From: Pseudodesulfovibrio sp. S3
GTDB lineage: Bacteria; Desulfobacterota; Desulfovibrionia; Desulfovibrionales; Desulfovibrionaceae
Direction: 5' to 3'
Length of the DNA: 64,000 bases
NCBI RefSeq assembly: GCF_004025585.1
Contig: NZ_QTZO01000011.1
Location: 37,024-101,023, forward strand
The notes beneath the pieces are model-generated. The model saw nothing but the letters and a program-made list of their open reading frames with translations. It did not search any database and was not told where the DNA came from. A program made the position numbers and the translations under genes. How positions within the stretch are numbered: position 1 is the first letter of the stretch; every line of letters begins with the position of its first letter. This document shows, one piece after another, positions 30,156 through 37,954 of the stretch.

Positions 30156-31490
30156 ATGCTCAAATCGAAAAACACACTCGGCATCATATTTTTCCCGGCA
30201 TTCGACTGGGCCATATCCCCCACCCACCCCGAACGGCAGGAGCGACTCCTCTACACCCAGGATCAACTGCGCGAAGAAGGCATCTTCGACATCGAAGGCG
30301 TGGGAGAATACAAGCCTGATGTTGCCGGTATCGAGGACGTGGAGCGGGTCCACTTCTGCTTCCCGGAAGTGGCGGCCGTGGCCACCCGGTCCCACCTCAT
30401 CTCCGCAGGCGGGGCCATGAAAGCCGCTGATCTGGTCATGGAGGGCGAGCGCGACTGCGCCTTTGCCATGGTCCGCCCGCCCGGTCACCACGCCATGAAG
30501 GTGGTGCACGGCTCACGCGGATTCTGCACCATCAACATCGAAGCGGTCATGATCGAACACATCCGCGAAAAATACGGACGCAAGAAGATCGCCATCGTGG
30601 ACACGGACTGCCACCACGGGGACGGCACCCAGGACGTCTACTGGCATGACCCGGACACCCTGTTCATCTCCCTGCACCAGGACGGCCGCACCCTCTATCC
30701 CGGCTCCGGCTTTCCCCAGGAACTGGGCGGTCCCAACGCCTTGGGCAAGACCATCAACATCCCGCTGCCGCCCAATACCTCGGACGAGGGGTTCCTCATG
30801 GCCATGGAACGCATCGTCATGCCCATCCTCGACGACTTCAAGCCGGACTTGATCATCAACTCCGCAGGCCAGGACAACCACTTCACCGACCCGATCACCA
30901 ACATGAACTTCTCGGCCAGGGGCTACGCCACCATGAACGAGATGCTCAAACCGGACATCGCCGTGCTCGAAGGCGGCTATTCCATCCAGGGCGCCCTGCC
31001 CTACATCAACCTGGGCATCTGCCTGGCCATGGCCGGGGTGGACTATTCCCATGTCCGGGAACCCAACTACAATGCCGAAAAAATCCGCCAGGACACTCGG
31101 ACCACTGCCTACATCGAAGAACTCTGCAAACAGCTCCCAAAGCTTTACTTCAACCCGCCCGGCTTCGACCCCGGCGGCGACCGCCAGCAGGGCGTCGTCT
31201 CCGGTGACACCTTCATCCGGCACAAACAGGTCTACTATGACACCGACGGCATCAACGAGGTGCAGCAGGAAACCGTCACGCTCTGCAAGAAATGCCGGGG
31301 CCTCTTCAAAGTGGAAACCCGCGCCGACTCCGGCCCGCTGTGCCTGGGCGTGGAAATCCCCATAGACGCCTGCCCGGCCTGCCGCAACCAGGGCTACCAC
31401 ATAGTGGAAGAAGCCCAGATCAAGGGAACCTACAGGTATATCCAAATGATAAACCGGCTGGACAAGGAATACCTGCGCTACGGATTTTAG
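30156..31490 (+). CDS. Histone-deacetylase-like amidohydrolase with C-terminal zinc ribbon
   Basis: A 444-residue zinc amidohydrolase of the HDAC/AcuC/acetylpolyamine amidohydrolase family. Catalytic-site landmarks are RPPGHHAMK (about residue 110), VDTDCHHGDGTQDVYW (about 147-162; zinc ligands), SAGQDNH (about 238) and EGGYS (about 271). After about residue 360 there is an extra domain with CKKC and, 30 residues later, CPAC, a probable zinc ribbon not found in ordinary family members. It is tightly linked to the HyuA-like gene. Possible substrates are acyl-lysine, acylpolyamines or other N-acyl amides. Confidence 0.9.
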   Translation: MLKSKNTLGIIFFPAFDWAISPTHPERQERLLYTQDQLREEGIFDIEGVGEYKPDVAGIEDVERVHFCFPEVAAVATRSHLISAGGAMKAADLVMEGERDCAFAMVRPPGHHAMKVVHGSRGFCTINIEAVMIEHIREKYGRKKIAIVDTDCHHGDGTQDVYWHDPDTLFISLHQDGRTLYPGSGFPQELGGPNALGKTINIPLPPNTSDEGFLMAMERIVMPILDDFKPDLIINSAGQDNHFTDPITNMNFSARGYATMNEMLKPDIAVLEGGYSIQGALPYINLGICLAMAGVDYSHVREPNYNAEKIRQDTRTTAYIEELCKQLPKLYFNPPGFDPGGDRQQGVVSGDTFIRHKQVYYDTDGINEVQQETVTLCKKCRGLFKVETRADSGPLCLGVEIPIDACPACRNQGYHIVEEAQIKGTYRYIQMINRLDKEYLRYGF

Positions 31491-31492
31491 GA

Positions 31493-31569
31493 ATGCCTCC
31501 GGCGGCCAGGGAACCTTTTGAAAAAGGTTCCCTGGACCCTCCAAAACTTCTTATCGCCGCTTCGCGGGT
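31493..31569. repeat. Intergenic hairpin repeat, copy 3
   Basis: Same layout as the repeat at 9926: GCCTCCGGCGGCCAGG, a perfect 14-bp hairpin at 31506-31535 (arms CCAGGGAACCTTTT / AAAAGGTTCCCTGG, 2-nt loop), then a tail reading CCCTCCAAAACTTCTTATCG followed by CCGCTTCGCGGG. It begins 3 nt after the HDAC-like gene and may also end its transcript. Confidence 0.8.
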
Positions 31570-31673
31570 GCTTCCTGCCAGGCTCTTCCCAGCTTGGAGC
31601 GTCTTTGAGTGCGCAGCACGCAAACAGCGGCTCTTTTCCGCGAGCGCGATCAGGCTTGGGAGAGTGGGTCAGA

Positions 31674-31752
31674 TGTGCATTTCCCGGGTGCGGTTCAACC
31701 GGAGGCGTAGCCTGGCTACGGTGAGGATTGAACCGTGCACGGGAAATGTGCA
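31674..31752. repeat. Long imperfect inverted repeat with nested stem
   Basis: Arms of 25 nt (31674-31698 and 31728-31752) agree at 20 positions, and four of the five differences allow G-U pairing in RNA. Inside, GTAGCC-T-GGCTAC (31707-31719) makes a second perfect stem. It lies between two convergent genes and would fold into one long rod; no T-run follows. Confidence 0.65.
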
Positions 31753-31777
31753 GATGGCCCGCTATCGCAAGCCGCGT

Positions 31778-32674
31778 CTATTTGTAAGAAAAGGACCAGC
31801 CAGGCAGGCTGGACGAGATATCGAATTTGATGGAGCCCAGGATTTCCTGGATGAGGGTCTTTTCCTCGACCGGACCTTCGACAAGAGAGGCCCTGCCTTC
31901 GATTTCAGCCAGTTCCTTGAGCTTGTCCATGGCCTGGGACATGGAGCCTATCTGGTCGACGAGTCCCAAAGCCAATGCCTGACGGCCTGACACGGCGCGG
32001 CCGTCCGCGATGGCGGCGATACGCGCGCGGTCCATGCCCCGGGCCTCGGCAACATGATCCACGAACTGTTCGTGCAAGTCCTGCATGAGTCCGATCATCT
32101 GCTCGCGCTGCTCAAAGGAGAGTTCGCGCAGGGGGGTTCCGGCGGCCTTGTACTTGCCGGTGGCCAGGACTTCGGGCTTGATGCCGAGTTTTTCCATGGC
32201 TTCGGTCACGGTGACGAATTCGGCCATGACGCCGATGGAGCCGGTGATGGAACCGGGGTTGGCAAAGATGAGCCGTGCCGGGACCGAACAGTAGTAGCCG
32301 CCGCTGGCGGCCACGGACCCGTAGGATGCCACCACGGGCTTGACTGCGTTCAGCTCCTTGACGGCCTGATAGATTTCCTGGGAGGGCGCGATGGCCCCGC
32401 CGGGAGAGTTCACCCGCAGGAGCACGCCCTTGATCGACTTGTCTTCTTTCAGGGCCTGAATGAAGGAGACCACCTTCGAGGAACTGAGGATCATTTCCTC
32501 CACATAGACCACACCGATCTTGTCGGACCCGGCAATGGACCCCGGAGTCAGTCCCACGGAACGGAAAAAGGCCATGGCCCCCGCAATGAGGGCCACGGCC
32601 ATTATGATCATCATCACCCCAAACAAGAAGGGGTGGCGTTGGGAGAAACGGTCGTGAGTTCCTGCCGAACGCAT
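31778..32674 (-). CDS. sppA: Signal peptide peptidase SppA (S49 serine protease)
   Basis: Membrane-bound protease that degrades cleaved signal peptides. It has 298 residues with one N-terminal membrane segment (about 17-40). LLRVNSPGGAIAPSQEIYQAV is the conserved entry to the active site, SYGSVAASGGYYCS holds the catalytic serine, and TGKYKAAGTPLRELS the catalytic lysine. The length matches the short SppA form that works as an oligomer. It lies 12 nt downstream of rpsA, the usual arrangement. Confidence 0.94.
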   Translation of the reverse strand: MRSAGTHDRFSQRHPFLFGVMMIIMAVALIAGAMAFFRSVGLTPGSIAGSDKIGVVYVEEMILSSSKVVSFIQALKEDKSIKGVLLRVNSPGGAIAPSQEIYQAVKELNAVKPVVASYGSVAASGGYYCSVPARLIFANPGSITGSIGVMAEFVTVTEAMEKLGIKPEVLATGKYKAAGTPLRELSFEQREQMIGLMQDLHEQFVDHVAEARGMDRARIAAIADGRAVSGRQALALGLVDQIGSMSQAMDKLKELAEIEGRASLVEGPVEEKTLIQEILGSIKFDISSSLPGWSFSYK

Positions 32675-32686
32675 GATGGATTTACC

Positions 32687-34570
32687 TTACTTGGTCTCTT
32701 CTTCGGCAGCGGCATCTTCTGCCGGGGCCTCGGATTCAACAGCTTCTTCAACCACGGCTTCGACAGCTTCCACGGCTTCCACGGCTTCCACGGTTTCCAC
32801 GGTTTCTTCAACCTCGGCCTCGGCAGCGGCTTCAGCAAGGGCATCGCCGGCAGCTTCTTCCAGCTTCTCGCGGAGCAGGTCGCCCAGGGTGGAACCGGCG
32901 TCTACGCCACCGCCACCAAAGGACTTGGACTTGCCGCCGGCAGGACGGGCAGCCTCTTCCTTGGTCTGCTTGATGGACAGGCCCAGACGGCGCTCGTCAG
33001 CAGAGACATGGATGACCTTGGCTTCGATGGTGTCGCCTTCCTTGAACATCTCGGAGGGGGACTTGATCTTCTTGCGGCTGATTTCGGAAACGTGAACCAG
33101 TCCTTCGATGCCTTCCTCGACCTCAACAAACAGACCGAAGTCAGTGATGTTGGTGACGAGACCGTTGACCTTCTGGCCCACGGGGTACTTGGCCGGAACC
33201 TGGGACCACGGGTCTTCGGTCAGCTGCTTGACGCCCAGGGTGAACTTCTCGTTCTCCTTGTCCACGGTGAGGACCTTGGCCTGGACGGAGTCGCCGGACT
33301 TGTAGACTTCCGAAGGGTGACGGATTTTCTTGGTCCAGGAGATGTCGGACACGTGGATCAGGCCGTCGATGCCTTCCTCGATGCCGATGAACACGCCGAA
33401 TTCGGTGATGTTCTTGATAGCGCCTTCGAGGACGGTGCCCTCGGGGTACTTCTCTGCAACCACATCCCACGGGTTCGGGGAGATCTGCTTCATGCCGAGG
33501 CTGATGCGCTTCTTGTCCTGGTCCACGCCGAGCACGATGACTTCGACTTCGTCGCCGACCTTGACCATCTGGGAGGGGTGGCGGAGCTTGCGGGTCCAGG
33601 ACATCTCGGAGATGTGCACCAGGCCTTCCACGCCGTTTTCCAACTCAACAAATGCGCCGTAGTCGGCGAGGTTGGTGATGACACCGGTGAAGCGGGACTC
33701 CTCGGGGTACTTCTCGGCGATGTTTTCCCACGGATCAGGCACGAGCTGCTTGAGGCCGAGGGAGACCTTCTGGCCTTCGCGGTCGAAGTTGAGAATCTTG
33801 AGCTGCAGATCATCACCCAGGTTGACCATCTCCTTGGGATGCTTGATGCGCTTCCAGGACATGTCAGTGATGTGCAGCAGGCCGTCGAGACCGCCGAGGT
33901 CGATGAACACGCCGTATTCGGTGACGTTCTTGACCTTGCCTTCCACGACCTGGCCCTCCACGAGGGTGTCGAGGAGCTTGTCACGCTGCTCGGAGCGCAT
34001 CTCTTCGAGAAGCACGCGGCGGGAGACGATGACGTTGGAACGACGGCGGTTGATCTTGAGGATCTTGAATTCGAATTCCTTGTTGACCAGGGCGTCCATG
34101 TCCGGGACCGGGCGCAGGTCAACGTGAGAGCCGGGCAGGAAGGCCTCGACACCGCCGAGATCAACGGTGTAACCACCCTTGATGCGGCGGAGAATGCGGC
34201 CGATGACGTCGCCGTCCTTTTCCTGAAGCTCTTCAAGTTTATCAAAAAGCTGCATCCGCTTGGCCTTGTCGCGGGACAAGTAGATGGTGCCTTCGGCTTC
34301 GTTCTTGCGGGCGACGAAAACGTCGACCTTGTCACCGACAGAAACGGTCACGGTGCCGTCCACTTCGGTGAATTCCGACACGGGGATCTGCCCTTCGGAC
34401 TTGAAATTCACATCAACAAGCACGTAGTCCTTGTCGACTTTGACGACTTCACCGGCAACAATGGTGCCTTCGTCCAGGTCGCCGAAATCGGAATTGAGAT
34501 ACTCGTCAAGAGCATCAGCAAAGTTCATTTCCATTTCAGGCATTTCAACAGATTCAGTAGTTTTTTCCAT
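32687..34570 (-). CDS. rpsA: 30S ribosomal protein S1
   Basis: RNA-binding ribosomal protein that helps load mRNA. The product has 627 residues and six S1 domains, visible as repeats of G-x-V-x-x-(I/L)-x2-(Y/F)G-x-F(V/I)-(D/E) (for example NITEFGVFIGIEEGIDGLIHVSD and TDFGLFVEVEEGIEGLVHVSE). The last 50 or so residues are a purely acidic tail of Glu, Val and Ala repeats, encoded by a 9-bp tandem repeat. The first two domains are the more divergent ribosome-binding ones. Strong C-ending codon bias fits high expression. Confidence 0.97.
   Translation of the reverse strand: MEKTTESVEMPEMEMNFADALDEYLNSDFGDLDEGTIVAGEVVKVDKDYVLVDVNFKSEGQIPVSEFTEVDGTVTVSVGDKVDVFVARKNEAEGTIYLSRDKAKRMQLFDKLEELQEKDGDVIGRILRRIKGGYTVDLGGVEAFLPGSHVDLRPVPDMDALVNKEFEFKILKINRRRSNVIVSRRVLLEEMRSEQRDKLLDTLVEGQVVEGKVKNVTEYGVFIDLGGLDGLLHITDMSWKRIKHPKEMVNLGDDLQLKILNFDREGQKVSLGLKQLVPDPWENIAEKYPEESRFTGVITNLADYGAFVELENGVEGLVHISEMSWTRKLRHPSQMVKVGDEVEVIVLGVDQDKKRISLGMKQISPNPWDVVAEKYPEGTVLEGAIKNITEFGVFIGIEEGIDGLIHVSDISWTKKIRHPSEVYKSGDSVQAKVLTVDKENEKFTLGVKQLTEDPWSQVPAKYPVGQKVNGLVTNITDFGLFVEVEEGIEGLVHVSEISRKKIKSPSEMFKEGDTIEAKVIHVSADERRLGLSIKQTKEEAARPAGGKSKSFGGGGVDAGSTLGDLLREKLEEAAGDALAEAAAEAEVEETVETVEAVEAVEAVEAVVEEAVESEAPAEDAAAEEETK
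32765..32806. repeat. 9-bp tandem repeat in the rpsA tail
   Basis: About four and a half copies of CTTCCACGG or GTTTCCACG encode Val-Glu-Ala/Thr units. The repeat length is a multiple of three, so slippage would alter tail length without breaking the frame. Confidence 0.75.
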
Positions 34571-34931
34571 GGGTTACCTCCACAACGGACCTCGGTCAAA
34601 TTAGTATTAACGCATATTTTCGGGATGAGGGTACCGGCGCATCCGGGTCATCGTTTCCGAGGCAGGCGAGCCCCGTTTGCGCGGTCGGCACAACAGGCCG
34701 ATTCCGACATCCTTACGTTCGATTTAAAGAAAACCAGCAATTCAAGCCGGTTACAGCAATAGCATTCTTCCATATATAGAAGAATTATGTACGTAGCCGA
34801 ATTTGATGAGCCTGTAAACCCTTTTCCGTCAAGCATTCCCACGGATTTCCACCTTCCAGGACCCGAGGCTCCCTTTGATTAACAAGGCGGAGTTGTGTAG
34901 GATTCCCTGAAACAGCGACAGGGAGGCAGGC
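34571..34931. other. Intergenic region between rpsA and a divergent gene
   Basis: 361 nt. Next to rpsA lies its ribosome site (GGAGG on the minus strand, about 34575). A small dyad ATTCTTC/GAAGAAT spans about 34763-34784. The segment 34720-34800 is AT-rich and is the likely promoter zone. No gene or RNA was recognised. Confidence 0.5.
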
Positions 34932-35480
34932 GTGTCTGACACTCGTTTTGAAATCTTTTTGACCGAAGCGCGGGCCGGTTGGCTGGAATTCCGGGCCGTA
35001 CTCGGCAATTCCCACTTTGACCTGAGCGTGCATTCCAATTTTTCCGAACCCCTCAAGGATCTGTTCCTCTGCCTGTGCGACATCCATGGCCTGGACGCCC
35101 CCACGGACATGGAAGCAGACTACCGGCACACGGAATTCGAATGGGGCGGCGAAGGCTGGCTCTACTACTGGGTCGTGACCCCGAAACCCGGCGGAGAACT
35201 GGATATAACTATAGATTTCAAAGGCAAACGCGAAGTCGGCGGCATTGAATACCCGGTCTGGAAAATCACCGCCTCCACCACGTGGCGGGACCTGGCCGAA
35301 CAGGTTTTCACCCAGGCCTCGGAAATGCTTTGGATGTACGGTTTCTCCGGCTACTACGCACGCTGGGAAAAGGATTTTCCCACCGGCCCCATGATGCGCC
35401 TCGGGCATCTGCTCCACGGATTGCCCCAGGACACCGACGACTTTTCCCGGGAACTGGGCTACCTGGCCGAGACCCGGTGA
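34932..35480 (+). CDS. Conserved protein of unknown function
   Basis: A 182-residue soluble protein starting with GTG at 34932 behind GGGAGGCAGG. It is rich in tryptophan and aromatic residues (EFEWGGEGWLYYWVV, TASTTWRDLAEQVF, MLWMYGFSGYYARWE) and acidic overall. The first half reads as alternating beta strands, the second as helices. No family is recognised with confidence. It is followed 6 nt later by a pyrimidine-dimer glycosylase-like gene and is probably co-transcribed with it. Confidence 0.75.
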   Translation: MSDTRFEIFLTEARAGWLEFRAVLGNSHFDLSVHSNFSEPLKDLFLCLCDIHGLDAPTDMEADYRHTEFEWGGEGWLYYWVVTPKPGGELDITIDFKGKREVGGIEYPVWKITASTTWRDLAEQVFTQASEMLWMYGFSGYYARWEKDFPTGPMMRLGHLLHGLPQDTDDFSRELGYLAETR

Positions 35481-35486
35481 TATCCC

Positions 35487-35912
35487 ATGCGGCTGTGGAC
35501 CGTCCATCCCGCGTTTCTTGACGCCAAGGGGCTGACCGCGCTCTGGCGCGAAGGGTTGCTGGCGCGCAAGGTGCTGCGCGGGCTGACCAGGGGATACGTC
35601 AATCATCCGCAGCTCATCCGGTTCCGCAACCACCCTGCCCCGCTTTCCGCCATGGACGCCTATCTGGCAGGAGTGCTGGCGGAATCACTTCACCGGGGCT
35701 ACGCATTCGACGCGACCAAAATCGACAGCACCGCCCAGGCAGCGCCCATGGAAGAGACCACGGGCCAGCTTGAGTTCGAATGGCGCCACCTGCTGGCAAA
35801 ACTGGCAAAACGCGACCCTGTCCGCCACGAGACTCTCAGGGCGAGACGCCCGGAGCCCCACCCGCTGTTCGTCCTGATCAAGGGCGATGTCCGCGGCTGG
35901 GAAAAACGCTGA
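35487..35912 (+). CDS. Pyrimidine dimer DNA glycosylase / endonuclease V-like protein
   Basis: A 141-residue protein beginning MRLWTVHPAFLDAKGLTALWREGLLA, the conserved start of the Pyr_excise family related to T4 endonuclease V, which cuts DNA at UV-induced dimers. RNHPAPLSAMDAYLAGVLAES and FEWRHLLAKLAKRDP follow the family pattern. Bacterial members are little studied, so the repair role is inferred from the family. A GC-rich hairpin lies just downstream. Confidence 0.85.
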   Translation: MRLWTVHPAFLDAKGLTALWREGLLARKVLRGLTRGYVNHPQLIRFRNHPAPLSAMDAYLAGVLAESLHRGYAFDATKIDSTAQAAPMEETTGQLEFEWRHLLAKLAKRDPVRHETLRARRPEPHPLFVLIKGDVRGWEKR

Positions 35913-35939
35913 CCCCTTCTCAATCCCGCACAAAGATCA

Positions 35940-35971
35940 GGCCGGACCGGCGCATCTGCACCGGCCCGGCC
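35940..35971. terminator. GC-rich hairpin between convergent genes
   Basis: GGCCGGACCGG pairs with CCGGCCCGGCC (one mismatch) across a 10-nt loop. There is no T-run, so termination would be weak; it sits between the glycosylase-like gene and the end of speE. Confidence 0.5.
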
Positions 35972-36006
35972 CGTCGGCGTTGGGAATATACGATTGCAGC
36001 GGACTG

Positions 36007-36948
36007 CTACGACCTGACGCCGGTCCCGGTATACCGGGCCGGGTCCTTGAGCGTGCTCAATGTCTCGCCCTTCCCGACCTTGTCCCTGAGGTACTTGGGC
36101 GGACTCATCAGTCCGCGCAGGGCAATGCCGTCGAAGAACCGCAGCTCGCCTTCCACGGCAGCGGCAAGGAACGCGTCCACCGTTTCCGGGTCCGGGTTGG
36201 TGTCCACGGGCTTGAGGCTGCCCATGGCAAAGCCCAGGGGCACCACATAGGTGGGCGTGCAGGAAAAGAAATGGGCGACGTTTTCGAACACCGTCCCCAG
36301 GGTACGCACGATCATCGCGTGGTTGTCGTCAAAGGGCGGCGTGACCGGCCCCGCCTGGATGGTAAAGACACCGCCAGGAGCCAGTGCGTTGCGGCAGGTG
36401 GTGAAGAATTCCCTGGTGAACAGGTTCATCGCCGGGCTGTCCTCCAGGGGATCGGACAGGTCGCAGATGATCACGTCCCAGGATTCACCCTGATTTTCGA
36501 GCACCTCGAAGGCATCCCCGAAACGGATTTCGGCGCGGGGGTCTTCAAAGCATCCCTGATGAATCTCGCCGAGGTGTTCCTGGCAGGCATTGAAGACCAC
36601 TTCATCGATCTCCACCTGCACGGCCTCGGTCACGGACTTCCACTTCAGGACCTCGCGCACGGCGCCGCCGTCAGCCCCGCCCAGAACCAAAACCCTGGAC
36701 GGCGAACCGTGCTGGTGCATGGACGTATGCACCAACGGCTCGTGATACAAGAATTCGTCGAGTACCGTGGTCTGCCACTTGCCGTCCAGAACCAAACCAG
36801 TGCCAAAGGTCTTGGAACGGACAATGGACATCTCCTGGTACTCGGTCCGCTTGAACTCCAGGATCTGCTCCACCCCGTGCAGGTGAACATCGTCCTGGGT
36901 CATGTACTCGGTTATCCAGTAGTCACATGTCAGTTTTGAACCTGCCAC
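36007..36948 (-). CDS. speE: Spermidine synthase
   Basis: Aminopropyltransferase joining decarboxylated S-adenosylmethionine to putrescine. The start is GTG at 36948 with GGAGG 7 nt upstream, giving 313 residues and a 19-nt overlap with speD. Motifs are typical: DYWITEYMTQDD (N-terminal), DEFLYHEPLVHTSM, VLVLGGADGGAVREVLKW (cofactor loop), VEIDEVV, and IICDLSDP (catalytic aspartate region). The C-terminal end is about 25 residues longer than the shortest homologues. It forms a polyamine operon with speD. Confidence 0.95.
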   Translation of the reverse strand: MAGSKLTCDYWITEYMTQDDVHLHGVEQILEFKRTEYQEMSIVRSKTFGTGLVLDGKWQTTVLDEFLYHEPLVHTSMHQHGSPSRVLVLGGADGGAVREVLKWKSVTEAVQVEIDEVVFNACQEHLGEIHQGCFEDPRAEIRFGDAFEVLENQGESWDVIICDLSDPLEDSPAMNLFTREFFTTCRNALAPGGVFTIQAGPVTPPFDDNHAMIVRTLGTVFENVAHFFSCTPTYVVPLGFAMGSLKPVDTNPDPETVDAFLAAAVEGELRFFDGIALRGLMSPPKYLRDKVGKGETLSTLKDPARYTGTGVRS

Positions 36949-37337
36949 AGGGTCGCCTCCTCGGGTTGTGTCAAGGGAAGATGACAACCACAGCCGTTGC
37001 CGCGCGGAAGCACGGTCAGGGTGTGGTCCTGAGCCTGGAGCTGCTCAATGAGATATTCGCAGGCAAGCCGCGGCCTTGCGGTCTCGCCGCAGGTAAAGAT
37101 GTCCACCGCCGCATACCCGGATTCCGGCCAGGTATGAATGGAAATATGGGATTCAGCCAAAAGGGCCAGCGCAGTGACGCCCTGTGGTTCGAATTTGTGA
37201 CTTGAGAGATTGAGCAGAGTGGACATGGCCGTTTCGGAAGCTCTGGCCATGCTGGAAAGAATATGCTGCTCGTCATCGAGCAAATGGGCGGGACAACCTT
37301 TGAGTTCAAGAATGCAATGCATACCTACAGTATTCAT
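36930..37337 (-). CDS. speD: S-adenosylmethionine decarboxylase proenzyme
   Basis: Self-cleaving pyruvoyl enzyme that makes the aminopropyl donor for spermidine. It has 135 residues, the small prokaryotic type. ALLAESHISIHTWPESGYAAVDIFTCG carries the processing serine (Glu-Ser-His) and the conserved His and Cys. It lies upstream of speE with a 19-nt overlap, so decarboxylase and synthase are made together. A long 5' region of about 600 nt without genes precedes it. Confidence 0.96.
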   Translation of the reverse strand: MNTVGMHCILELKGCPAHLLDDEQHILSSMARASETAMSTLLNLSSHKFEPQGVTALALLAESHISIHTWPESGYAAVDIFTCGETARPRLACEYLIEQLQAQDHTLTVLPRGNGCGCHLPLTQPEEATLWQVQN

Positions 37338-37880
37338 TCATCAACACCTCGTAATTATGGGTTAACGACCGAAAAACCTCCTTGCCGCACAGGACAAGCA
37401 GCAGACCAGATCAGACACTAAGCACATAAAACCCCCTTGGTGACGTTGGCCACGCGCCGAAATGACGCGGACCCGGCGGGAGCCGCTTCCGGGTATACAC
37501 CCAGGGGCATCCTGCCTTGGTCGTTCTCGTTTCGGACCGGTCAATCCTTCTCGAAAACGAACCATGTGAATGGAGCTTGTATACAAGACTTCGCCGAATG
37601 CAAGCCTTTTTTTTGCCCCTATACCATGCAGGCGAGACGGGCGTCACAGCACCCAAAAACACCTTTTCCCCTGACGGCAATTTCCTTCCGCCTTCCGGCC
37701 ATATACGGCAACGGCAGTCATCCGGTTTCAAGGACTTGATCTTTGCTCTCAAAACTGCACAAAACCGGACGAAAACCTGAGGGCGTCACCGCCTCCATCG
37801 GGAATCGGGGCTCGCGATCGAAACTCGACAGCCGGAGCCCACAAGGCAGGCGCTGACACCCGGGGAGCCAGCCAAATAAA
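37338..37880. other. Gene-free region upstream of speD
   Basis: About 540 nt without a convincing gene, between speD (minus) and a lipoprotein gene (plus). A 113-codon frame on the minus strand (37411-37752) has no plausible start or family and is not called. The length suggests a long speD leader or a small RNA, but I see no clear hairpin-plus-T-run structure. Confidence 0.4.
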
Positions 37881-37889
37881 CAAGGTCGA

Positions 37890-37916
37890 TGGACATTATC
37901 GGGTATATCCTATACT
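37890..37916 (+). promoter_or_regulatory. Sigma-70-like promoter of the lipoprotein gene
   Basis: TGGACA at 37890-37895 and TATACT at 37911-37916 are separated by 15 nt, slightly short. The start codon at 37955 follows AAAGGAA. Confidence 0.4.
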
Positions 37917-37954
37917 AGGGCCTGATCTGACATAATTCTACAAAGGAATCAGCC

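Noticed and set aside
32765..32806. Possible CRISPR-like or minisatellite array
   Set aside because: The repeats are 9 bp, contiguous and inside the rpsA reading frame, with no spacers. No CRISPR array was found elsewhere.
32054..34762. Very long open frame on the plus strand opposite rpsA and sppA
   Set aside because: It is the complement of the strongly codon-biased rpsA and sppA genes, shows repetitive Val/Asp/Gly/His composition and no family, and has no ribosome site.
37411..37752. 113-codon frame on the minus strand before speD
   Set aside because: Arg/Lys/Pro-rich composition, no ribosome site, no family and no coupling to a neighbour.
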